A stretch of 64,000 nucleotides of DNA. Source: Chitinophagaceae bacterium UBA1930. Its GTDB lineage: Bacteria > Bacteroidota > Bacteroidia > Chitinophagales > Chitinophagaceae. Positions 26,383-33,831 of the stretch are shown here, one piece after another. The notes under the pieces were generated by a model, which was not told the DNA's origin, searched no databases, and saw only the letters and a list, made by a program, of their open reading frames with translations. Location: NCBI GenBank assembly GCA_002337145.1, contig DDFK01000002.1, forward strand, positions 558,001 through 622,000. Reading direction: 5' to 3'. Numbering within the stretch: the stretch's first letter is position 1; each line of letters starts with the position of its first letter. The translations under genes and the position numbers were made by a program.

Positions 26383-27472
26383 ATGACAATAGAAAAAATC
26401 GAATCAATGCGGAACAGGGTTAGTGTTCTAAGGAGGTTTCTTTGACTACGATAACCGTAAAACAAAAGTAGAACAGGATAAGCAGCTTTCCCTCTCCCCG
26501 GGCTTTTGGGACGATAATGTTCGTGCCACAGCCACCATGAAAGAAATTAAGGTAAACGAGTACTGGATGAAACTCTATACACAGTTGGAAACTGCTGTGG
26601 AAGATTTTGTGGTGCTCTTTGAGTTCTTTAAAGGCGGTGATGCCACCGAGGATGAAACCCAGGCTGCTTACGATGCAGCCATGGCATTAATTGAAGATGC
26701 CGAATTTAAAAGTACACTGAACCAGCCGGAAGATGAACTGAGTGCCGTTGTGCAAATCAACTCTGGTGCCGGTGGAACCGAGAGCCAGGACTGGGCCGAA
26801 ATGCTGCTACGCATGTACCGCATGTATGGCGAAAAGCAGGGCTGGAAGGTAACGGAACTCGACTTTCAGGAAGGTGACGGTGCAGGGATCAAAACTGCAA
26901 CATTGCAATTTGATGGCGACTTCGCCTACGGTTTTACCAAAGCTGAAAGCGGTGTGCACCGGTTGGTACGTATATCGCCGTTTGACAGCAATGCACGTAG
27001 GCATACAAGTTTTGCATCGGTATTTGTGTACCCCTTGGTGGATGATACCATTACGATTGAAATTAACCCGGCAGATGTAAAGATGGAAACAGCCCGTAGT
27101 GGCGGTGCCGGTGGGCAGAACGTAAACAAGGTAGAAACGAAAGTAATGCTGACGCATATACCCACAGGTTATGTGGTGGTTTGCCAAACAGAACGCAGCC
27201 AGTTGGGCAACCGTGAAAAGGCAATGACCATGCTTAAGAGCAGGCTGTATGAAGAAGAACTACGTAAACGGGAAGAAGCCAAGAATGCAACCAATGCCAA
27301 CAAGAAAAAAATTGAGTGGGGAAGCCAGATCAGAAGCTATGTCTTCCATCCATATAAAATGATCAAGGACCATAGAACGGATTATGAAGTAGGGAATGTT
27401 GGTCCTGTAATGGATGGTGAACTGGATGGGTTCATAAAAGCCTATTTGATGTTGGAAAAGGAAGACAACTAA
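26383..27472 (+). CDS. prfB: Peptide chain release factor 2, with programmed +1 frameshift
   Basis: Terminates translation at UGA and UAA. The gene is in two frames: codons 1-20 (26383-26442, MTIEKIESMRNRVSVLRRFL), then an in-frame TGA at 26443-26445 that is bypassed by a +1 shift so that reading continues at GAC (26444) to 27472. The product is about 362 residues, the normal length for RF2. The RF2-specific anticodon mimic S-P-F is in 'RISPFDSNARRH' and the catalytic G-G-Q in 'GGAGGQNVNKVE'. Annotators who use only the long frame will start it wrongly at 26537. The recoding autoregulates RF2: low RF2 favours frameshifting. Confidence 0.96.
26431..26446 (+). promoter_or_regulatory. prfB recoding site: internal Shine-Dalgarno and slippery CTT TGA C
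   Basis: AGGAGG at 26431-26436, three bases, then CTT-TGA-C at 26440-26446. This is the canonical RF2 frameshift element, in which the SD-like sequence pairs with 16S rRNA and the ribosome slips from CTT onto TTT before the poor TGA-C stop context. Confidence 0.95.
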
Positions 27473-27478
27473 AAAACT

Positions 27479-27503
27479 GGACCCTACCAACTTGGTGGGG
27501 TTC
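27479..27503 (+). terminator. Hairpin after prfB
   Basis: 12-bp stem with two G-T pairs (27479-27490 with 27492-27503) followed by TTTATTT, 7 bases after the stop codon and between convergent genes. Confidence 0.65.
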
Positions 27504-27504
27504 T

Positions 27505-28632
27505 TTATTTGGTGATGTAGGAAAACTTTTCTTTCAATTGTAGGAATGGTTTCTCGAAATATGCGTAACTGAGCTTACTGATTAGGATGGTTAGTAATAG
27601 TGCAATACCTGTTTCCAGTAGCATTACCTGCATGAAACTATGGTTGAGGTGGAATTGTTGTGTAAGTGTGGTTGTAACCAATATACCAATGAAATGAAGA
27701 CAATACAGGCCATAAGAAATGATGCCTAAGCTACTTGCCCATTTAATGTGCTTCATTTTGAATAGGGAATTGTTGCAAAAATTCTGCTCTAGGATAATGA
27801 ACAATATAATGATGGCAATCAACGAACGTTCAACAATGCGTATATAATAATTACCCATCAACAATTCCCTCCTGAAAAAAAACACGCATGCAAAAAGAAA
27901 GTAAATGATCAATATTTGCCATTGCTTCCAGCCAGCAATCTTTTGTTTCCATTTTTCCTGTTGAACAAGATAGGCACCCCAGGCCCCGATTGTCATATCG
28001 CCAATGCAAGAAAGGGTATGCTTCTCATGCATTTGATAACTGTCGTTGAATGCCCTGAATACAAATGTTGTCAATAGGATAGTTGCAAAAAGTAAATTGT
28101 ATTTTTTATGGGGCACAATAGTCAAGAGCAATGGCCATATTAAATAAAACTGTTCTTCCACAGCAATGCTCCATAATACGCCAAGTATGGATGAATCGGG
28201 TACACCTTTATGGATACCTTCGAAATTGCTGGTAAATGTGAGGTAATGAAGGAATGTGGCCGTTTCATTGGGTGTTTTGCCAAAGTATGCTTTGCAGTAA
28301 GGAAAAACAACAAAGCCAAAGAACACACATAAAAAATAGAGTGGCCAGATGCGTAATATCCTCCGCAGGTAAAAGTTGATAATATTGATTTTGCCGTTGA
28401 GCTGTTTTTCTTGCAACAATAAATAGGTGATCAAAAAACCACTTAGCACGAAGAAGAAATTAACACCCAGGTTACCATTGCCAAATATGCCTTGCTTAAT
28501 AAAATGGTAAGCATCCGTATCGATGATGTAAGTATAACTTGTTGCAAAACTGTGGTAAAAAAATACAGACAGGAAACATAAAAAACGCAAGCCATCGAGA
28601 TTGGCAAAAAAAATGGATGTCTGTTTTTTCAT
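27505..28632 (-). CDS. Membrane acyltransferase (acyltransferase 3 family)
   Basis: 375 residues from ATG at 28630-28632 (MKKQTSIFF). Multi-pass membrane protein that typically O-acetylates cell-surface polysaccharides or lipids. Family marks: 'NLDGLRFLCFLSVFFYHSF' at the N-terminus (L-D-x-L-R-x-x-x-x-x-x-V-x-x-x-H), 'GVNFFFVLSGFLITYLL', 'FYLRRILRIWPLYFL' (R-R-x-x-R-I-x-P) and 'SIAVEEQFYLIWPLL'. About ten hydrophobic helices. The target is unknown. It starts 2 bp after the nhaA stop, so the two form an operon although their functions are not obviously linked. Confidence 0.9.
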   Translation of the reverse strand: MKKQTSIFFANLDGLRFLCFLSVFFYHSFATSYTYIIDTDAYHFIKQGIFGNGNLGVNFFFVLSGFLITYLLLQEKQLNGKINIINFYLRRILRIWPLYFLCVFFGFVVFPYCKAYFGKTPNETATFLHYLTFTSNFEGIHKGVPDSSILGVLWSIAVEEQFYLIWPLLLTIVPHKKYNLLFATILLTTFVFRAFNDSYQMHEKHTLSCIGDMTIGAWGAYLVQQEKWKQKIAGWKQWQILIIYFLFACVFFFRRELLMGNYYIRIVERSLIAIIILFIILEQNFCNNSLFKMKHIKWASSLGIISYGLYCLHFIGILVTTTLTQQFHLNHSFMQVMLLETGIALLLTILISKLSYAYFEKPFLQLKEKFSYITK

Positions 28633-28634
28633 AT

Positions 28635-29831
28635 TCAATTAGTAGGATTGCTGGTTATTGATGTTGAAAAACGCAGCCAGATAAAGCCAACAATCATTGC
28701 CAATAAAGAAGCTGCCAATACAGAAATTTTTGCAATGTCTTGCTCGGTTGCAGAAGGAAAGGCCAAGGTGGCAATAAAGATGCTCATGGTAAAGCCTATG
28801 CCCGCCAATATACCTGCACCAATTAACTGTTTCCAACAGGTTCCATTGGGTAACTCTGCTAGGTTGAACCTGGTTAAGATAAAAGAAGACAGGCAGATGC
28901 CCAATGGCTTGCCAATAAATAGTGCCACAACAATGCCCCAACTTAAACTACTGTTGAGTGCCTGTAAGCTATTTGCAGGAAAGGCAATGGCTGTATTGGC
29001 CAATGCAAAAATGGGCATGATTAAAAAATAAACAGGTGTATGCAGCTTCAGTTCAAACTTTTCTAAAAGCCTTGCCGGAACCAGGAAGGCAAATATTACC
29101 CCGGCTACTGTTGCATGTATGCCCGAGTTGAACATGCAATACCATAGTAAGCTACCAAGTACAATATGCCCCAATCCGAATGGTAGCTTGAATCTGTTTA
29201 ACAATAGCAATATGCCTACTATAATACCAGCACCTAATAGGTACAGTAGTTGCAGCTTGCCCCCATAAAAAACGGCTATTACAACAATGGCACCCAAATC
29301 GTCTATGATGGCCAATGCTGTCAGGAATACTTTTAATGCCACCGGTACCCGGTTACCCAATAAAGAAGCAACGCCTAATGTAAAAGCGATGTCGGTTGCC
29401 GTTGGTATGGCCCAACCTTTTGTATAGAGAGAGTTTGAATTGAACAGCATAAACAGAATAGCTGGTACCAACATGCCACCAATGGCTGCCACAACCGGCA
29501 GTAAGGATTTTTTAATGGAAGCCAATTCGCCACTCACCATTTCCCTTTTTATCTCCATACCAGCCAAAAAGAAGAAAAGTGCCATCAATAAATCGTTGAT
29601 GACGATTAAAGGCGAGTTGGGCAATGATAGGTAACCCAGGTGTACATGATGCTCCTGTGTTCCATTAAAACCTGTTTCCCAAAAATGCCTGTAACCCTCA
29701 CTGCTAAAGGGCATATTTGCCAATAGCAGCGAAACGAATGTGCAGCTTAATAGCACAATGCCAATAGCCCGGCTATCGTGAATGAATTCAGTTAATGGAT
29801 GCAGGAAAGTATGTCTTAAAAAATTAAGCAT
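28635..29831 (-). CDS. nhaA: Na+/H+ antiporter NhaA
   Basis: Exports Na+ or Li+ in exchange for protons across the inner membrane. 398 residues with about 12 helices. Diagnostic segments are 'LFFFLAGMEIKREMVSGEL', 'AIPTATDIAFTLGVASLLG' (the T-D-I discontinuous helix IV) and 'ALAIIDDLGAIVVIA', which carries the paired aspartates that bind the ion. Length and motif order match NhaA. First gene of an apparent two-gene operon with the acyltransferase. Confidence 0.95.
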   Translation of the reverse strand: MLNFLRHTFLHPLTEFIHDSRAIGIVLLSCTFVSLLLANMPFSSEGYRHFWETGFNGTQEHHVHLGYLSLPNSPLIVINDLLMALFFFLAGMEIKREMVSGELASIKKSLLPVVAAIGGMLVPAILFMLFNSNSLYTKGWAIPTATDIAFTLGVASLLGNRVPVALKVFLTALAIIDDLGAIVVIAVFYGGKLQLLYLLGAGIIVGILLLLNRFKLPFGLGHIVLGSLLWYCMFNSGIHATVAGVIFAFLVPARLLEKFELKLHTPVYFLIMPIFALANTAIAFPANSLQALNSSLSWGIVVALFIGKPLGICLSSFILTRFNLAELPNGTCWKQLIGAGILAGIGFTMSIFIATLAFPSATEQDIAKISVLAASLLAMIVGFIWLRFSTSITSNPTN

Positions 29832-29875
29832 ACGGCAAAATACAATACTAATACTACTTTAAACAGTGTTTGTTA

Positions 29876-31540
29876 TTAATTGCTCAATATCTCGAACTTG
29901 CTTTTGGGCCTTTTGTCATCCAGCCACTTAAAGCCACGTAAGCGTAGTTCCTTATGGTCCACTTGTCCCATTGGGTAGGTTGTGCCTTCCAGTTTGTTCC
30001 TGAACACCACACGCTGGGGCTTGCCATCGGTAAAGTACATGTCTATAACATCGGATGTGGCTTTGTTCACGCCAAAGAATTTCCCATAATCATCCAGCCC
30101 GTAATACACGCTTTCTGCAGGGCTTCCCTTGGTACGTAGGTAATTGATCTTTCCGTCAACAAAAAAAGCATTCATGGTCTTGCCCGCAACCTGATTGTAA
30201 TAATCAAGGCCTGCATTGCTTATGGCCATTGCATTTTCAAACACACGGGCTTTTTGCGGTTTGTTGTTTTGCAGGTACAAATAAATGGTATCGCCGGTCA
30301 ACTGGTTTTCCTGTCCCCAAACTACTGGGTTCTTAAACAGCCGGAATGCAGAATCTTTGGGCGAATAAAAAAGGCTGTCGCCAATGGCTTGTGTGGAGTC
30401 CGAAAAAATCCTTACATGCGAATAGGCTTCAAAGAACTTATCATTAGCAGTATCTTTTTTATTGGCCTGTAGCAGTTTGCCTGTAATGGAATCCCTGATG
30501 GAAGGCACATCCCTTTCCGTTACCAGGTCAGATAGCCTGGCAGAATATAACGTATCGGCACGTACAAAAATCGAATCCAGCCCCTGTTTGATTAACAGTA
30601 TCGGGTTCTGTGTTGCACGGTACGAGCCTTTCTTGTTGTCTGTTTCCAAATGGTTGGCTATAAGGTCATAGCCCTTGGCTGTGTCTTTGGACTTGTACAC
30701 CACATCGCCCTTGAATTCGGCCTTGCCTGTGGAATCGTCAAAAACCATGTCTTTGGCCCTAATGGTTGCCGAACTGTCTTCAATAACCGAGTTGCTACCA
30801 AAATAGGCTTTCTTGGTTTTCAGGTTATACCAACCGTCCCTTGTCTTTATCTTCCGGCCACTGGTTAATATCCTGGTGGGTGATACAAATGTGGTCAAAT
30901 CCGTATAGGTATTGTATTGCAGGGTATCGGTGGTTATGTCAAACCCCGGGTCTTTCAATACCACGTTCTTCTTAAAAAACACGTCCCTTGTATCGCCATA
31001 ATAATAACCTTCCTTACTGGTAAGTACAGTTTTGCCATTTACAACCTTGCCACCTTTTAGGTAAGTGCCAATTTTGGTATTCAGGTCATACTCCAGTTCG
31101 TCTGTGGTAAGTGTTGCCTTGCCATCCGTAAGCTTTACATTTTTGTTGAGGTAAGCTTTTTTCTCCTTGCCTAAATACCGCAAGTAATCCGAATGCGTAT
31201 GCACACTATCTGCATCATTAATGTGCACATGCCCAAACGCTTCTAAAATATTCAGCTTCTGGTTCAGCACGGCACTGTCTGCATAAAATTTCGTTTTGTC
31301 CTGCCATACTTCCACAGTACCTGCAAGTGTCATGTATTGTGTACTGTCGCCTTTGGCAAATGATGACCTGTCAGCATGTATTATCTGCAAGTGCTTCATG
31401 GCACCCGGTGCAGGTTTAATGGTATCTACTTTTTGCTGTGCCGTAACAATGCCGGATAGCATTACCAGTAATAAGAAGAGGTATGTAGATTTTTTGTGCA
31501 ATAGGTATGGGTTAAGTGATAGGGGCCTTTGTACAAACAT
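29876..31540 (-). CDS. OstA-like envelope protein (LptA/OstA beta-jellyroll repeats)
   Basis: 554 residues. The N-terminus has a basic start and hydrophobic segment 'STYLFLLLVMLSGIVTAQ' (signal peptide). The rest is a run of OstA-type beta strands with the repeated pattern 'G...Y-(Y/A)-x-x-x-D-x-L-x-Y-(D/N)...T-x-x-x-(G/S)-x-V-x-x', e.g. 'TTDELEYDLNTKIGTYLKGG' and 'ITTDTLQYNTYTDLTTF'. This is the fold of LptA, the periplasmic LPS bridge, but it is three times longer than E. coli LptA, as is usual in Bacteroidota. Sits 24 bp after the MCE gene, same strand, near amidase and LptD-like genes, so a role in LPS transport is likely. Confidence 0.8.
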   Translation of the reverse strand: MFVQRPLSLNPYLLHKKSTYLFLLLVMLSGIVTAQQKVDTIKPAPGAMKHLQIIHADRSSFAKGDSTQYMTLAGTVEVWQDKTKFYADSAVLNQKLNILEAFGHVHINDADSVHTHSDYLRYLGKEKKAYLNKNVKLTDGKATLTTDELEYDLNTKIGTYLKGGKVVNGKTVLTSKEGYYYGDTRDVFFKKNVVLKDPGFDITTDTLQYNTYTDLTTFVSPTRILTSGRKIKTRDGWYNLKTKKAYFGSNSVIEDSSATIRAKDMVFDDSTGKAEFKGDVVYKSKDTAKGYDLIANHLETDNKKGSYRATQNPILLIKQGLDSIFVRADTLYSARLSDLVTERDVPSIRDSITGKLLQANKKDTANDKFFEAYSHVRIFSDSTQAIGDSLFYSPKDSAFRLFKNPVVWGQENQLTGDTIYLYLQNNKPQKARVFENAMAISNAGLDYYNQVAGKTMNAFFVDGKINYLRTKGSPAESVYYGLDDYGKFFGVNKATSDVIDMYFTDGKPQRVVFRNKLEGTTYPMGQVDHKELRLRGFKWLDDKRPKSKFEILSN

Positions 31541-31564
31541 ATTCCAATAAAATAATACAATTTG

Positions 31565-32569
31565 TTAAGGCTTACCGGTGCTGTCGTTTAAAGGTGCCGT
31601 CAACGGACCGCTCTTGTCTTTTTTGCCAAACACCGAAATGTTTACATAACGTTTGGGATGCACACGTAAATCGTCCATTAAGATATTGGCACTACGAACG
31701 GTATTGGTAAGGTTGTTATACAGGGTCTTGTCCGTCATCAACAAACCAAGTGAGCCATCTTTACTGGCTACTTTTTCCAACAGCCCGTTTACTTTGTCCA
31801 TTGCTGCTTTCAATTTCTCTACCGAGCCTGTAATGTCGGCCTTTGATAAATTGCCCGTTGTTGTTTCCAGGTTGTTCAAAGTGGCCGTTACCTTTTCATT
31901 ATTGTCTGCAAGGTTCTTGGTAAAGGCATTCACATTGTTCATGCTTTGTGCAATGCTGCCCGACTGTGCATTCAGCATCTGCTCAATAGATGCGGCACTG
32001 CCTATAAGGCTTGCTGTTGTCCTGTTCATATTGGCAATAACACCTTGCAGGTTGTTTTTGGCAGTGGCATCAAATACCGAATTGATGTTTCGCAACACAC
32101 TGTCCAATGTATGTGTGGTTTCTTTTAGCTGGTCGGCCACTGGTCCCAATTTGTTGGTAAGCGAAGCCAGCAGTCCTGCATCGTTGGCCGTGGCAATTTT
32201 TTCGCCCGACTTTAAAAAATTGGCACTGTTGCCCAACTTTATTTCTATGCTGGGTGTGCCCAATGGGTTGCTCGAAATGGAAGCAACGGAGTTGTCGGGT
32301 ATATTATAATTGCTCTTCAGCTTTATGGCAATGTGGATGGTTTTTAAATTGGCATCGGTATTCTCAATTTCATAAACCGAACCTACCTGGTAACCATTAA
32401 TGAAAACAGGGTTCGAAACCATCAGCCCCTTGGCATCCGGGTACTCGGCATAAATGAAATTGCCTGTTTTAAACATGGTCCTTCCCTTCAAGAAATTAAA
32501 TCCAAGAATCAATAGTACAATAGCAATGGCTGTTAATGCACCCACCTTAGTTTCATTAGAGATTTTCAT
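31565..32569 (-). CDS. MCE-domain (MlaD-type) lipid-transport protein
   Basis: 334 residues: N-terminal membrane anchor ('VGALTAIAIVLLILGFNFLKG'), an MCE domain (about residues 35-115, with 'DAKGLMVSNPVFINGYQVGSV' and 'GTPSIEIKLG'), then a long helical region of coiled-coil type ('TTHTLDSVLRNINSVFD...') that in the family packs into a tube through the periplasm. MlaD proteins move phospholipids between the two membranes. No ABC ATPase or permease gene (MlaF/MlaE) is in the window. Co-oriented with the OstA-like gene, 24 bp apart. Confidence 0.88.
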   Translation of the reverse strand: MKISNETKVGALTAIAIVLLILGFNFLKGRTMFKTGNFIYAEYPDAKGLMVSNPVFINGYQVGSVYEIENTDANLKTIHIAIKLKSNYNIPDNSVASISSNPLGTPSIEIKLGNSANFLKSGEKIATANDAGLLASLTNKLGPVADQLKETTHTLDSVLRNINSVFDATAKNNLQGVIANMNRTTASLIGSAASIEQMLNAQSGSIAQSMNNVNAFTKNLADNNEKVTATLNNLETTTGNLSKADITGSVEKLKAAMDKVNGLLEKVASKDGSLGLLMTDKTLYNNLTNTVRSANILMDDLRVHPKRYVNISVFGKKDKSGPLTAPLNDSTGKP

Positions 32570-32668
32570 GTAGCAAATCTAAGGGATATTAAGTAGCTGT
32601 AAAAGTGCGGGTTATTAAAACGGAATGGCCTATTGTTACGGGCAATATTGCATACAATGCACTGCATG

Positions 32669-32686
32669 GGCGTCGCACCCATCAAC
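32669..32686 (+). repeat. Dispersed intergenic element, copy 1 (GGCGTCGCACCCAT core)
   Basis: Core GGCGTCGCACCCATCAACA in the gap between the amidase and MCE genes. Shares the core with copies near 36,610, 38,280 and 42,550. Confidence 0.6.
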
Positions 32687-32757
32687 AATAGGGCAAAGCC
32701 CGGTCCGTTCAAACGTAGCAAGCATCCATTATTGAAACAATAGTCCTAATAAAACAA

Positions 32758-32787
32758 AATGCCCTGCTTGTTTACAAGCAGGGCATT
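32758..32787 (-). terminator. Terminator downstream of amidase gene
   Basis: Stem 32758-32771 pairs exactly with 32774-32787 (AATGCCCTGCTTGT / ACAAGCAGGGCATT), 20 bases past the amidase stop, with T-rich sequence following on the minus strand. Confidence 0.8.
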
Positions 32788-32807
32788 CAAAAAATTATTT
32801 ACTCCGT

Positions 32808-33761
32808 TTATTTAGGTGTGGCAGTTGTTGTTTCTGCTGGTTTAACGCCTTTTGTTTCCAAGGTAAACTTGTAGCGTTTTACTGCCCTTGTTATTACTTC
32901 GGCCACTTCCTTCTGGCCCTCTTTGCTATTCAGGTAATCTTCTTCTTCCGGGTTCGATATAAAGCCTGTTTCTACCAATATTGCAGGCATGGCCACTGCT
33001 TGCAATACCCATATACCTTTACCCCTTTGCTGTGCCTGCCTACTGTTGCGGCCTGTTTTTTTGAACTCTTCTTCCACGGTTAATGCCAGCCTTGCACTAC
33101 GGTCAAAAAACTGCTTGGTCTTAATGGAATACAGGATCATTTTTTCCGGGTCCCTTTTTTCAAATGCATCCAGTTCCTTCAAGGTAGCACTGTCCATAAA
33201 CATATCTTCATGGGTTTCCAATGCTTTTTCCTTGGCTGTTGTCTTGTTAATGTTCCAGATAAAAGTCTCCGTGCCCTTTACATCGCTGGGGCTGTACCAA
33301 GTACGGTACTGTTTCACCTTACGGGTATAGGTCTTTTTCTTTTTGCCTTTGCCCTTGGTATAGGTTTCGGTTTTGTAACCGGTAAATTCGGTATGTCTTT
33401 GACCCGGTGCCCAGTTGCAATGCACGCAAATGAACAGGTCGCCTTTGGCATCGTTGGCTTTATTGGCTTTCACAATCGGGCTGTCAAAAATGTCGGTGGT
33501 ACGGGTCATATAGGTTTCCACATCCGGAATCTGTTCCTCGATTTCTTTTTGCAAGGCAAATGCAATTGCCAGTGATACCGTTTTTTCATTGGAGTATTTG
33601 CCAGTGGCACCAATGTCCTGGCCACCATGCCCGGCATCAATCACAATTCTTCTCAGCTTCTGCTTCTGTATGGGCGGTCTGTTGCTTTTTATGGTAAAGG
33701 CCGTAAGGCAAAGGCTGCCCAGGGTTAATACGGCGGGTATGAAAGCTTTTTTTAACATCAT
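32808..33761 (-). CDS. N-acetylmuramoyl-L-alanine amidase (Amidase_3)
   Basis: Cleaves the stem peptide from peptidoglycan sugar, using zinc. 317 residues with a signal peptide (about residues 1-23). Zinc-site motifs: 'VIDAGHGGQDIGATG' (H ligand) near residue 43, 'KYSNEKTVSLAIAFAL' (E ligand), 'FICVHCNWAP' (H ligand) and the catalytic glutamate in 'AILVETGFISNPEEEDYL'. A long insert of basic and T-rich residues ('KGKGKKKKTYTRKVKQYR') between strands is typical of the Bacteroidota version. It is divergent from the LptD-like gene with a 70-bp gap. Confidence 0.92.
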   Translation of the reverse strand: MMLKKAFIPAVLTLGSLCLTAFTIKSNRPPIQKQKLRRIVIDAGHGGQDIGATGKYSNEKTVSLAIAFALQKEIEEQIPDVETYMTRTTDIFDSPIVKANKANDAKGDLFICVHCNWAPGQRHTEFTGYKTETYTKGKGKKKKTYTRKVKQYRTWYSPSDVKGTETFIWNINKTTAKEKALETHEDMFMDSATLKELDAFEKRDPEKMILYSIKTKQFFDRSARLALTVEEEFKKTGRNSRQAQQRGKGIWVLQAVAMPAILVETGFISNPEEEDYLNSKEGQKEVAEVITRAVKRYKFTLETKGVKPAETTTATPK

Positions 33762-33811
33762 ATCAATTCGTTAAAGAAAAAGGTATAAAATTCAATTTGT
33801 TTTTTAGCTCC

Positions 33812-33819
33812 TATTTTTG
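33812..33819 (+). promoter_or_regulatory. Minus-7 element TATTTTTG before LptD-like gene
   Basis: Exact TAnnTTTG match, ending 12 bases before the ATG at 33832, giving a very short leader. Confidence 0.5.
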
Positions 33820-33831
33820 CTTCTAACAACC

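Noticed and set aside
26383..26445. Apparent early stop (TGA at 26443) in prfB as a pseudogene mutation
   Set aside because: AGGAGG plus CTT-TGA-C is the known programmed frameshift of RF2 and both frames are intact.
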